Notes: generated by a model from the letters alone, not told the origin. Counted from the first letter of the stretch, positions 1 through 7,172 are shown. The stretch: DNA of 10,771 bases from Gammaproteobacteria bacterium (GCA_003229995.1 QIGJ01000268.1:1-10771); one strand, 5' to 3'. Numbers and translations are program-made.

Positions 1-11
1 GCGGATGCACC

Positions 12-1100
12 CTACACGTAATTACGCGGCACACGCGCGGTAACATTGCAAAATAATTCATAGGCAATCGTATCCACCGCACACGCCACGGTTTCCGCAG
101 GCAGTCCTTCTCCCCACAACACCACACCATCGCCCACCTGCGCATCCGGCAATTCACGCAAATCCACACTGATCATGTCCATGGAAACACGCCCAATAAG
201 CGGCACTTTCACCCCGTTCACCAACACGGGTGTACCCGTCGGTGCGTGACGCGGATAGCCATCTCCATAACCGATACCCACCACGCCAACTGGCATGGTT
301 TCAGGGCAAACCCAACGACCGCCATAACCCACCGCATCTCCCGCCTGACATGTATTAATCGCAATCAGTTCGCTGCGCAGGGTCATCACCGGACGCAAAC
401 GGCGATCAACGCCGGTTTCGTTCAAAAAGGGAGAAACACCATAGAGCAGAATACCAGGGCGGCCGATATCCGCATGACTCCCCAACCAGCCCAGAATACC
501 TGCCGAGTTGGCGATGCTGCGCTCAACCTGCACACCGGGTAACACACGCTTAAAAGATTCAATTTGCTGTTGAGTGCAGGCACTGTGAAAATCATCGGCA
601 CAGGCCAGATGGGTCATCAGCCGTGATGGCTGATTCACCGCATCACAGGCACTGAGCCGTGCCCATGCGTCTGGCACAGCCTCCATGGCAAAACCTAACC
701 GGTGCATGCCGGTGTCCACTTTCAGCCAGACGTTCACCGGTTTTACCCGGTCCTGCTGCCGGGCCAAAGATTCCAGGGCATCCAGTTGTGTCGCATGATG
801 TACCACAATATCCAATCGGTGTTGTTGGATGCTGACCAACTCATCGGCGTGAAAAAACCCTTCGAGCAACAAGACAGGTTGATGAATACCGGCCTCACGT
901 AACATCAATGCCTCTTCGAGACTGGCGACAGCAAAACCATCAGCATCCGTCAGCGCCTGCGCCACCGGCAGCAGACCATGGCCATAGGCATCAGCTTTGA
1001 TAACAGGAAATTGTCTGGCTTCAGGATTAGCGGCATGTGCCCGTTGCAGGTTCTGTCGCAAGGCATCGAGATCAATAACGGCATGCACCGCCCGGCTCAT
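12..1100 (-). CDS. alr: Alanine racemase
   Basis: This 362-residue protein is a PLP-dependent alanine racemase that interconverts L- and D-alanine for peptidoglycan synthesis in the cytoplasm. The PLP lysine is K35 in the motif VIKADAYGHG. The likely catalytic tyrosine on the opposite face is Y259 (AVGYGGRW). R134 in GMHRLGF, the IGYGDGYPR segment (276-284) and RVSMDMISVDL (304-314) are family hallmarks. The length is normal, and both the TIM-barrel and C-terminal beta domains are present. The ATG overlaps the dnaB stop in the sequence ATGA, so translation is probably coupled to dnaB and the two genes share a transcript. The order dnaB-alr is a common gammaproteobacterial arrangement. The stop codon is only 11 bases from the window edge, so nothing can be said about what follows. 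Confidence 0.97.
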   Translation of the reverse strand: MSRAVHAVIDLDALRQNLQRAHAANPEARQFPVIKADAYGHGLLPVAQALTDADGFAVASLEEALMLREAGIHQPVLLLEGFFHADELVSIQQHRLDIVVHHATQLDALESLARQQDRVKPVNVWLKVDTGMHRLGFAMEAVPDAWARLSACDAVNQPSRLMTHLACADDFHSACTQQQIESFKRVLPGVQVERSIANSAGILGWLGSHADIGRPGILLYGVSPFLNETGVDRRLRPVMTLRSELIAINTCQAGDAVGYGGRWVCPETMPVGVVGIGYGDGYPRHAPTGTPVLVNGVKVPLIGRVSMDMISVDLRELPDAQVGDGVVLWGEGLPAETVACAVDTIAYELFCNVTARVPRNYV

Positions 1101-2506
1101 GTTCCGGAGCCAGAATGCGAGTAGCCATCGTCATCGGAATAGATATCATGAATGAAGTTTTCAAAACGGGTGAACTGGCCCAGAAAGGTCAGGCGCGTCG
1201 TACCAATGGGCCCATTACGCTGTTTGCCAATAATAATTTCAGCGGTGCCCTTGTCCGGGCTGTCTTCGTTATACACTTCATCACGATAGATGAAGGCAAT
1301 CACGTCGGCGTCCTGCTCGATAGCACCAGATTCACGCAGGTCCGACATTATCGGACGTTTGTTGGGCCGCTGTTCCAGGCCACGGTTAAGTTGCGACAAT
1401 GCAATCACTGGTACTTCCAGTTCTTTGGCCAGGGCTTTCAGGGAGCGTGAAATTTCCGAGATTTCGTTGGTACGGTTTTCCTTACTACCGTGCACCTGCA
1501 TTAACTGCAAATAATCAATCACTACCAGGCCCAAGCCGTGTTCACGACTCAGGCGGCGGGCACGGGCACGCAGATCATTGGGTGACAGCGCCGGTGTGTC
1601 ATCAATGAATAACGGAGCATCGGCGAGAATGCCCACCGCCGAAGTCAGTCGCGGCCAGTCCTCATCTTCCAGTTTACCGGTACGGATTTTGTGCTGGTCA
1701 ATACGCCCCAACGACGACAGCATACGCATCGCCAGTTGCTCACCGGGCATTTCCATGCTGAATACGGCGGTGGGCACGTTACCCTTGATGGCCGCATGCT
1801 CGGCAATGTTCATGGCAAAGGAGGTTTTGCCCATGGAGGGACGACCGGCAACGATCACCAGATCACCCTTTTGCAAGCCAGAAGTCATATCGTCAAAACT
1901 GTCCCAGCCCGTGGGCACACCGGTAATGGGATTGTCCTGCTGAAACAGCTCATCGATGCGATCCACTGCCTTGACCAGCAAATCCTTGATCGCGGTAAAC
2001 CCTTTTTTACCGCGCGCGCCCTGCTCAGCGATTTTGAATACTGCGCCTTCAGCACTATCCAGCAATTCTTCAGTAGTACGGCCTTCGGTTTGATAAGCGC
2101 TACCGGTGATGTCGTTGCCCACGGTGATGAGCTGGCGCAGCACCGAGCGATCACGCACGATCTCGGCATAGGCCTTGATGTTGGCCGCACTGGGCGTGTT
2201 TTTGGCCAGAGCCCCCAGATAAGCCAGACCACCCGCCTCATCCAGCAGGTTCTGCTGCGACAGCCATTCGGAAAGTGTGACGACGTCAAAAGGGTTGCTG
2301 TGCGACGCCAGACTGACCACAGCGCGAAAAACCAGCCGATGATCACGACGATAAAAATCCTCTTCCACCACCAGATCAGCGACCTTGTCCCAGGCCTCGT
2401 TATCCAGCATCAAACCGCCCAATACAGACTGCTCGGCCTCGACAGACTGCGGAGCCATGCGCAACGCTTCGGTGGCCATATCGGGTGGGTATTCTAACTC
2501 GTTCAT
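1097..2506 (-). CDS. dnaB: Replicative DNA helicase DnaB
   Basis: This 469-residue protein is the hexameric 5'-3' helicase of the replication fork. Residues about 18-120 form the DnaB N-terminal domain, which contacts primase (SVEAEQSVLGGLMLD near its start). A linker leads to the RecA-like ATPase: Walker A is GRPSMGKTS (221-229), Walker B is in LGLVVIDYLQLM (325-336), and SQLNRGLEQR (371-380) and RESGAIEQDAD (391-401) follow. There is no intein and the length is typical. The gene follows a strong terminator after rplI, so it probably starts a new transcript, but I found no convincing promoter hexamers in the 80 bases before it. The chosen ATG has no good Shine-Dalgarno at normal spacing. An AGGT lies about 14 nt upstream, ahead of a tiny overlapping reading frame (see findings). 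The stop overlaps the alr start. Confidence 0.97.
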   Translation of the reverse strand: MNELEYPPDMATEALRMAPQSVEAEQSVLGGLMLDNEAWDKVADLVVEEDFYRRDHRLVFRAVVSLASHSNPFDVVTLSEWLSQQNLLDEAGGLAYLGALAKNTPSAANIKAYAEIVRDRSVLRQLITVGNDITGSAYQTEGRTTEELLDSAEGAVFKIAEQGARGKKGFTAIKDLLVKAVDRIDELFQQDNPITGVPTGWDSFDDMTSGLQKGDLVIVAGRPSMGKTSFAMNIAEHAAIKGNVPTAVFSMEMPGEQLAMRMLSSLGRIDQHKIRTGKLEDEDWPRLTSAVGILADAPLFIDDTPALSPNDLRARARRLSREHGLGLVVIDYLQLMQVHGSKENRTNEISEISRSLKALAKELEVPVIALSQLNRGLEQRPNKRPIMSDLRESGAIEQDADVIAFIYRDEVYNEDSPDKGTAEIIIGKQRNGPIGTTRLTFLGQFTRFENFIHDIYSDDDGYSHSGSGT

Positions 2507-2583
2507 CGTCGCATCATGTTACCTGATTGTGGCCGAAAAGACCGGGATAAAACGGTGAGGAACAGGCAGAAAAACATCCAGCA

Positions 2584-2628
2584 ATAAAAAAATAAAAGCG
2601 GCATCCCGAAGCTGCCCCGGAATGCCGC
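2584..2628 (-). terminator. Rho-independent terminator after rplI
   Basis: Read on the minus strand, an 11-bp stem (GCGGCATTCCG paired with CGGGATGCCGC, one G-T pair) with a 9-nt loop is followed directly by TTTTATTTTTTT. The hairpin spans 2598-2628 and the T tract 2584-2597. It lies about 55 bases beyond the rplI stop. It should end most transcripts of the rpsF-rpsR-DUF2232-rplI operon before dnaB. Confidence 0.9.
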
Positions 2629-2681
2629 CGTACCTTTCTACAATGTGCCCTCCCTGTTGACAAGGAGCGTAAGCGCAGGTA

Positions 2682-3131
2682 TTAAGTTTCAGCAACCACG
2701 CTGAGTTTCACTGTAGCTTGCACATCGCTGTGTAATTCGATGCTGATTTCGTAGTCACCCACTTGACGCAACGCACCTTCCGACAAACGCACTTCGGCGC
2801 GGCTCACTTCGGCACCGGCAGCCGTAATCGCCTCGGCAATGTCATGAGTCCCCACGGAACCAAACAGCTTGCCCTCATCACCGGCTTGTTGAGTAATGGT
2901 GATTTCCAGCACTTCCAGGGCAATCTTGCGAGCCGCAGCATCGGCCAGTTTTTCAGCAGCGGTCTTTTCCAGTTCAGCGCGACGTGCTTCAAATTTGGCA
3001 ACATTGTCTTTGCTGGCAGACACCGCCCTACCTTGCGGAATCAAAAAGTTACGACCGTAACCTGCCTTCACACTCACCTGATCACCCAAGTCACCCAGGT
3101 TTTGCACTCGTTCCAATAAAATTACGTTCAT
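2682..3131 (-). CDS. rplI: 50S ribosomal protein L9
   Basis: This 149-residue protein is bacterial ribosomal protein bL9, which binds 23S rRNA at the base of the L1 stalk. The N-terminal domain is highly typical: [20 protein letters not shown], then the RNA-binding segment with [13 protein letters not shown] (residues about 24-37). A long central helix rich in Lys, Glu and Ala (about 41-75) leads to the C-terminal domain ([12 protein letters not shown]). The length matches the family. The ATG is preceded on the minus strand by GAGGA at 7 nt spacing, which supports this start. It is the last gene of the S6 operon, ahead of a strong terminator. The 225-bp gap to the gene upstream is unusually wide for this operon because a palindromic element lies there, so part of its expression may depend on how that element affects read-through. 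Confidence 0.97.
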   Translation of the reverse strand: MNVILLERVQNLGDLGDQVSVKAGYGRNFLIPQGRAVSASKDNVAKFEARRAELEKTAAEKLADAAARKIALEVLEITITQQAGDEGKLFGSVGTHDIAEAITAAGAEVSRAEVRLSEGALRQVGDYEISIELHSDVQATVKLSVVAET

Positions 3132-3183
3132 TGCAGCTTCCTCAACTTACATCAATAATATTTGATTTAAAAAATCTGTTCTA

Positions 3184-3341
3184 TACCCGTAGCGTTTGGG
3201 ATTTAGGTTTAAATGTGCGTCATATTGATTTCGTGGCCAGGCAAAATGACGCGGAATAGTCGCTCTATTGCAAGACATTTTAACGCCGCCACGGAATCAA
3301 TAGGGCGTGCAGTTAGGCCTAAATCTCAATCGCTACGGGTA
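3184..3341. repeat. Long imperfect palindromic element, MITE-like
   Basis: The two halves are inverted copies of each other almost end to end. The outer arms TACCCGTAGCG and CGCTACGGGTA are perfect. The arms continue with GATTTAGG, TATTGATT, CGTGGC and AAAATG, each with its complement at the mirrored position, down to AATAG/CTATT around a 5-nt centre near 3262. TA dinucleotides flank both ends (3182-3183 and 3342-3343), as expected for insertion at a TA target. No protein-coding frame is evident. The structure fits a non-autonomous miniature inverted-repeat element, or a long hairpin RNA. It lies 15 bases beyond the stop of the DUF2232 gene and about 50 bases before rplI, inside an operon. 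I do not recognise the family. Confidence 0.85.
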
Positions 3342-3356
3342 TATATACCGTGCCGG

Positions 3357-4265
3357 TTATTTTGCAGCGAGTCGCCGACGAAAATCCGCCCAGGTATCAA
3401 CCAGCCCCATCACTGCCACCAATACCACCAGATGCGGCATGATAAATAACATGACCAGATAAAGCACCACCAGCCAAGCCACACGCAATCCACGCTGGGC
3501 AACAATCGAATGCAACAACGCCAGCCCCTGTATCACGTACAGGCTGAGAATCACGATCACGATCTGGCCTGCCATGTGAGACACCACACCCAACGGCAAC
3601 AGCCACAACGCGATAAAACCCAGCGACACCAGCGCCAGTCGCTGCCCCAGGTGCAACGCGTGAAACTCGCTACGGAAACCACCCGGGTTGTATAACTGCG
3701 CTTGCCAAGCTCGTGCCAGAAATAAACACATCAGCACATTCAGACTCACGCCTGCTGCCGCAATGCCGGTCATGACTCTGGAAAGATCCGCCAGAATCGG
3801 CTCTACCATCTCGCGATCAGCCAGCGGACCACTTGCCTCCATGGCAGGCTCAAACATAGCCATCAGAATTTGCTGCCACCAGGCACTGACATCACCTACG
3901 ATGGCATAAATCGCCAGCACGCCAAGAATACCCAGCACACCTGTCACCGTTATTGCCAGCGCCAAAGAGCGCATCTCCCGCAACACCCAGCCCAGCACCC
4001 ACAGCGGCAGCCATAATACGGCCAGAAACACCACGCCGGGCAGCACATTGCCCAATGACAACCAGGCCATCAAAGCCACAAAGGCCGTGCTGCCCAACAT
4101 CACCATCGCACCTGAGCGCGGGCCATTACACAGGGTCACCAAAGCCACCGCCGCGCCACTGAGCACACTCAAGGGCGGTAGCATCATTGCCAGCACGGCT
4201 GTGCCAACAGTGACCAATACTGCCTGACTCGGCCCACGCAGAATGAATGTCGCCAATGCCTTCAC
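3357..4265 (-). CDS. DUF2232/YybS-type integral membrane protein
   Basis: This 302-residue protein is almost wholly hydrophobic, with about 7-8 likely membrane segments. They begin near residues 12-45 and include stretches such as VVFLAVLWLPLWVLGWVL and ITVTGVLGILGVLAIYAIVG. It ends with a short basic tail (RRRLAAK). Its place between rpsR and rplI is where many gammaproteobacteria carry a DUF2232 (YybS-like) membrane protein of about this size, and that context is the main basis for the family call. The function is unknown. The start is a GTG with GAGG about 9 nt upstream, and no better in-frame start is seen. It probably sits in the inner membrane and is transcribed with the S6/S18 genes. 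It could instead be another polytopic membrane family; a profile search would settle this. Confidence 0.8.
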   Translation of the reverse strand: MKALATFILRGPSQAVLVTVGTAVLAMMLPPLSVLSGAAVALVTLCNGPRSGAMVMLGSTAFVALMAWLSLGNVLPGVVFLAVLWLPLWVLGWVLREMRSLALAITVTGVLGILGVLAIYAIVGDVSAWWQQILMAMFEPAMEASGPLADREMVEPILADLSRVMTGIAAAGVSLNVLMCLFLARAWQAQLYNPGGFRSEFHALHLGQRLALVSLGFIALWLLPLGVVSHMAGQIVIVILSLYVIQGLALLHSIVAQRGLRVAWLVVLYLVMLFIMPHLVVLVAVMGLVDTWADFRRRLAAK

Positions 4266-4348
4266 TTCACTCTGCCTCGCTCATTCTGCATCACATACCA
4301 GACTCACCGTTCACTCTACCGTGGGCGGCGATAGATTCAACACCGGAC

Positions 4349-4576
4349 TTACTGGTGTGAATCGCTGTACGGCAACAGCGCCAGCGCACGGGCGCGTTTA
4401 ATGGCCGTGGTCAGCTGACGTTGATATTTGGCTTTGGTGCCGGTAATACGGCTGGGCACAATTTTGCCGGATTCCGATACATAAGCCTTCAACGTATTCA
4501 GATCCTTGTAATCGATCTCTTTGACGCCTTCTGCGGTAAAGCGACAATATTTTCTACGACGATAAAAACGTGACAT
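4349..4576 (-). CDS. rpsR: 30S ribosomal protein S18
   Basis: This 75-residue protein is ribosomal protein bS18, which forms a heterodimer with S6 on the platform of the 30S subunit. The sequence is typical along its whole length: [20 protein letters not shown] at the N terminus, then [42 protein letters not shown] and the final [10 protein letters not shown]. The ATG has GAGAGGA at 7 nt spacing. It lies 40 bases downstream of rpsF and is certainly co-transcribed with it. A small hairpin (ACACC/GGTGT) spans the stop codon. Confidence 0.97.
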   Translation of the reverse strand: MSRFYRRRKYCRFTAEGVKEIDYKDLNTLKAYVSESGKIVPSRITGTKAKYQRQLTTAIKRARALALLPYSDSHQ

Positions 4577-4616
4577 TCACTGATCCTCTCAACATTTTTT
4601 CAACAAGCGAAGACCA

Positions 4617-5198
4617 TCAGGCCTCAGCGCTTCCGGTATTTTCCACAGGTGCTGCTGCACTTTCTGCCGCAGGGGCTGCTTTAACGACTTCAGCTTCAGG
4701 AGCCTCAGCGGGGGTTTCTGTAACAGCCTCAGCGGGGGTTTCTGTAACAGCCTCAGCAGGGGTTTCTGTAACAGCTTCAACCTTAGGAGTCTCAGCAGGA
4801 GCGGCTTCAGCAGCAACGTCTGCTTTCGGTGCTTCGGTTTTTTCAGCCGATGCCGGACGACGTTCACGAGACTCGTCTTCGCGTGAACGGGCCAGCGGAG
4901 AGGCATCTGTAACCGCTGTTTTGGTGCGCATTACCATGTTGCGGATCACCGCATCGTTAAAGCGGAAGGCGGTTTCCAGCTCTTCCAAAGCTTCAGCGGT
5001 ACACTCAATGTTCATAAGCACGTAATGTGCCTTGTGGATTTTGTTGATGGGATAAGCCAGTTGACGACGACCCCAGTCTTCCTGACGATGAACCTTGCCA
5101 CCGCCACCTTCGACGGTTGCCTTGTATTTTTCGATCATGGTGGGAACCTGATCACTCTGGTCAGGGTGGACCAGAAACACGATTTCGTAGTGTCTCAC
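4617..5198 (-). CDS. rpsF: 30S ribosomal protein S6 with long C-terminal tail
   Basis: This is ribosomal protein bS6, the partner of S18. Residues 1-95 form the conserved ferredoxin-like fold ([53 protein letters not shown]). I place the start at the GTG at 5198, giving 193 residues. Minus-strand AAGGA (5205-5209) is 6 nt from this GTG but directly abuts the in-frame ATG at 5204, and family members usually begin M-R-H-Y-E. The remaining roughly 95 residues are an Arg/Glu/Ser linker and a low-complexity Ala/Glu/Pro/Thr tail that contains three copies of EAVTETPA (141-164). Most S6 proteins are about 100-140 residues, so the tail is long. It ends GSAEA, without the C-terminal Glu-Glu that RimK extends in E. 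coli. It is the first gene of the operon. Confidence 0.95.
   Translation of the reverse strand: MRHYEIVFLVHPDQSDQVPTMIEKYKATVEGGGGKVHRQEDWGRRQLAYPINKIHKAHYVLMNIECTAEALEELETAFRFNDAVIRNMVMRTKTAVTDASPLARSREDESRERRPASAEKTEAPKADVAAEAAPAETPKVEAVTETPAEAVTETPAEAVTETPAEAPEAEVVKAAPAAESAAAPVENTGSAEA
4702..4773 (-). repeat. Three tandem 24-bp repeats in the rpsF tail
   Basis: Three head-to-tail copies of a 24-bp unit occupy 4702-4725, 4726-4749 and 4750-4773. The first two are identical and the third differs by a single base. They encode EAVTETPA three times in frame. A degenerate fourth copy ([11 protein letters not shown]) precedes them in the protein. Because the unit is a multiple of three, copy-number change would lengthen or shorten S6 without a frameshift. 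Confidence 0.95.
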
Positions 5199-5204
5199 GA
5201 GCAT

Positions 5205-5209
5205 TCCTT
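5205..5209 (-). promoter_or_regulatory. Shine-Dalgarno site deciding the rpsF start
   Basis: AAGGA on the minus strand abuts the upstream ATG (5202-5204) with no spacer but is 6 nt from the GTG at 5196-5198. This spacing favours the GTG as the true start of S6. Confidence 0.7.
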
Positions 5210-5283
5210 ATGGTTAACGCCGCCCGCACGCCTTCGTTCTCAAAACAGATAAACAGAAGATACAATACGGTGAAGCAAGGTTT

Positions 5284-5302
5284 GTTGCCTTTTTTGGGCA
5301 AC
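5284..5302 (-). promoter_or_regulatory. Small hairpin in the rpsF leader
   Basis: GTTGCC and GGCAAC form a perfect 6-bp stem around an A-rich loop (minus strand) about 12-30 nt into the predicted rpsF leader. It is not followed by a T tract on the minus strand, so it is not a terminator there. A role in S6:S18 feedback is possible, but I could not find the CCG-containing feature of the known motif. Confidence 0.3.
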
Positions 5303-5320
5303 CTGAATTTTGAGCGACGA

Positions 5321-5349
5321 ATTCTACCGGAGGCGCTGCACGGAAGCAA
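5321..5349 (-). promoter_or_regulatory. Candidate sigma-70 promoter for rpsF operon
   Basis: On the minus strand, TTGCTT (5344-5349) and TAGAAT (5321-5326, 5 of 6 consensus) are separated by exactly 17 bases. Transcription would start near 5314, giving a leader of about 115 nt before the rpsF GTG. The -35 box is weak (3 of 6), so the call is moderate. Confidence 0.45.
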
Positions 5350-5710
5350 TGAGGGGGGCAGAAAGCAGGCAAAAACACAGTCCGCCCTGATCATCCGTCA
5401 TAAATTCCCGCACCCCACCTTGCACGGCGCACGGCTTGTTTCATCAGTTACGAATTGCAGCAAGCGCGAATGCCCCAGGAGCCACGAGGTGCCCTTGCGC
5501 CTACTGGACGGGTGTAAAGGTTACCTGCAAAGCTGGCTATGCGGGTTACGATGCAGTGAGTGCGAAACTCAAGCTGACACAGGGGGATGGGGATGCTTAA
5601 CTACATTCAAAGGTTATGCACTTAATAATACGAATTCAGGTGTTTTAATAAGAAGAATATATCAAATTAAAAACAACAACTTACCGTAATTCACTCGTCT
5701 GAGTAGTCGC
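5350..5710. other. Intergenic stretch without a confident gene
   Basis: This stretch lies between the rpsF promoter and the end of the Sel1-repeat gene. The part up to about 5600 is GC-richer, and 5600-5700 is clearly AT-rich. The plus strand holds an open frame without an ATG from 5391 to the TAA at 5598-5600. Its last part reads plausibly as protein (WTGVKVTCKAGYAGYDAV, then SAKLKLTQGDGDA), which could be the relic of a lost gene. I see no RNA gene, no terminator with a proper T tract, and no duplicated tRNA end. Confidence 0.5.
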
Positions 5711-6211
5711 TTATTTTTTATCGAATTTTTTGCGCAATGTTGCCGCCAGCTGCTGGGCCTTTTTCAATTGCGCTGGCGACAAAAAACTGGCCGCTCTGGC
5801 TTTGGCATTGTGTTCCCGGCCACCTCGAATATAACTGGCAAGATCCAGCCATGCGTAGGCTTTTATATCGTTCTGCTCGGTGCCTGCCCCTTTGTAATAC
5901 ATGATACCCACATTTGCCACACCCGCATCATAGCCCTGATCGGCCGCTTTTTTATACCAGAAAAAAGCTTGCGGGAGGTTACGCTTCACTCCCTGACCAA
6001 GGTGTAACATCACGCCGACCGCCGCCTGCGCATAAGCAATGCCTTTGTCCGCATCAACTTTAAATTCTTTGAAGGCGCGGGGGAAATCCCCCTTGAGAAT
6101 GGCCGTCTGGCCACCTGAAATATCCGCAAATGACTGCCCGCTAAACAGAACCAGCACCAGTAGTACCTGCCTGATGCAGAAACCTTTTCGTCTGAACATA
6201 TTACTTTGCAT
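5711..6211 (-). CDS. Secreted Sel1-repeat (TPR-like) protein
   Basis: With the start at the ATG at 6211, this is a 166-residue protein. Minus-strand AAGGGA lies 9 nt before that ATG, while the in-frame ATG at 6229 has no ribosome site. A basic start (MFRRKGFCIRQ) and the hydrophobic VLLVLVLFSGQSFA form a signal peptide, probably cut after SFA. The mature part carries Sel1-like repeats: AQAAVGVMLHLGQGVKRNL, QAFFWYKKAADQGYDAGVAN and VGIMYYKGAGTEQND with KAYAWLDLAS. A charged helix ends the protein. Sel1 repeats are short alpha-helical hairpins that usually mediate protein contacts, here probably in the periplasm. The partner is unknown. The gene follows tRNA-Thr by about 70 bases and may be read through from the tRNA promoter, because I found no good promoter of its own. 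Confidence 0.85.
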   Translation of the reverse strand: MQSNMFRRKGFCIRQVLLVLVLFSGQSFADISGGQTAILKGDFPRAFKEFKVDADKGIAYAQAAVGVMLHLGQGVKRNLPQAFFWYKKAADQGYDAGVANVGIMYYKGAGTEQNDIKAYAWLDLASYIRGGREHNAKARAASFLSPAQLKKAQQLAATLRKKFDKK

Positions 6212-6280
6212 TACTAAAAATCCCTTCATTCACAAATGGATTAAATTCAATCACTAAACAATGGGGTTGTGGTACAAAAA

Positions 6281-6356
6281 TGGTGCCGACGCACGGACTC
6301 GAACCGCGAACCTACGCATTACAAGTGCGTTGCACTACCAATTGTGCTACGTCGGC
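6281..6356 (-). tRNA. tRNA-Thr (anticodon TGT)
   Basis: A complete cloverleaf is seen on the minus strand. The acceptor stem GCCGACG pairs with CGTCGGC, the D arm has GCAC/GTGC, the anticodon stem ACGCA/TGCGT carries loop CTTGTAA (anticodon TGT), and the T arm is CGCGG-TTCGAGT-CCGTG with one G-U pair. The CCA end is encoded. It reads ACA codons by Watson-Crick pairing. The sequence resembles E. coli thrU, which also lies downstream of birA. The other tRNAs usual at this place (Tyr, Gly, second Thr) are absent. Confidence 0.97.
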
Positions 6357-6366
6357 CTGTTGATCA

Positions 6367-6395
6367 ATTGTAGGCATTTGCTTTCTCTTTCGCAA
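6367..6395 (-). promoter_or_regulatory. Sigma-70 promoter of the tRNA-Thr gene
   Basis: On the minus strand, TTGCGA (6390-6395, 4 of 6) and TACAAT (6367-6372, 5 of 6) are 17 bases apart. Transcription would start near 6360, only a few bases before the mature tRNA 5' end at 6356. The site lies just after the SPOR gene stop. Confidence 0.6.
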
Positions 6396-6431
6396 CGGAA
6401 ACGAACAGCAATGTCAGTTCCCTCTTCATGA

Positions 6432-7172
6432 TTAACACTGACTCTCCCCCAACTTAACCTCCTGTAAACTATCCGCCATTTTGGTGATATCTGCCAGGGT
6501 GGCGGTCTGACCACTGGGCACTGTCAAATCCAGCCAAATTTGCTGATTGGCTCGATGCTGGGTTTCCTGCACTGCGGTCAAGCCCAGTTTTTTGACTTGT
6601 TGAAAACGACTGTTTGCAGCACTTTCACGGGTGAACAGACCCAACGAAATCGCATTCTCGTGACTCCCTTTGCCCATAACATACAGATCTTTCAAGCCCT
6701 TTTTCTGCAATTCAGTGACCTTGCGTTTGGCAGCACGATAACTTTTTGAGGGAGGTAAATACACCCAATACCCCCTGGGGGTACGCTGGGATATTTCGCG
6801 ATATTTAACATCAACACCCAATGCGGCCAGTGTTCTGGAGCTACGCTTGGCAATTTCAGCACGGGAAAAAGGGCCAAGAGTGAAACAAGATGACGCATGT
6901 TGCAACCCGGGGGAATTCGCCAGTATGTTCATTGGTTTTACGGATGGCTTGTCTGAGGAGGGAGCTGAAAGTGAAGCATTTCCGCCACCCAAGCCATGCT
7001 CGCGCAACAAAATAAGTGTATCAACACCCTGTGGCAAGGGTGGCTGTTGCAGAATTGTGGACGATGCCTGCTCAGCGGTGTTATCAAACTGTGTATAAAA
7101 ATAAACAGCATTGAGCAGTAAAAAAAACAGGAAAAGAATTTTTATCATTGACACCACATTCCACCAGCCCAC
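6432..7172 (-). CDS. Membrane-anchored SPOR-domain protein
   Basis: This 246-residue protein has one N-terminal membrane anchor (IKILFLFFLLLNAVYFY, about 10-26) and a periplasmic, Pro/Ser-rich linker to about residue 90. A SPOR-related region follows. A first half-motif, CFTLGPFSRAEIAKRSSRTL, is at 96-115, and a fuller SPOR domain, GYWVYLPPSKSYRAAKRK to ISLGLFTRESAANSRFQQV, runs from 134 to about 203. SPOR domains bind glycan strands lacking stem peptides at division sites in the family. The start is a GTG at 7172 with GGAG 8 nt upstream; the ATG at 7148 has no comparable site. The gene follows coaX by 42 bases and is probably in the birA-coaX operon. The C-terminal ~40 residues are not recognised. 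Confidence 0.85.
   Translation of the reverse strand: MGWWNVVSMIKILFLFFLLLNAVYFYTQFDNTAEQASSTILQQPPLPQGVDTLILLREHGLGGGNASLSAPSSDKPSVKPMNILANSPGLQHASSCFTLGPFSRAEIAKRSSRTLAALGVDVKYREISQRTPRGYWVYLPPSKSYRAAKRKVTELQKKGLKDLYVMGKGSHENAISLGLFTRESAANSRFQQVKKLGLTAVQETQHRANQQIWLDLTVPSGQTATLADITKMADSLQEVKLGESQC

Noticed and set aside
1691..2497. Long plus-strand open frame opposite dnaB
   Set aside because: It is the antisense shadow of a highly conserved gene and shows no recognisable domain.
5198..5314. S6:S18 autoregulatory RNA motif in the rpsF leader
   Set aside because: I could not find the CCG-containing element near the start codon; only a plain 6-bp hairpin is seen. A covariance search would decide.
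5117..5689. 190-codon plus-strand open frame across the rpsF start and the gap
   Set aside because: It overlaps the conserved S6 start and the rpsF promoter, has no ribosome site, and its composition (Cys, Trp and Arg-rich) does not look like protein.
6281..6356. tRNA-Thr as an integration site (att) of a genomic island
   Set aside because: No copy of the tRNA 3' end is found at lower coordinates in the window and there is no integrase gene.
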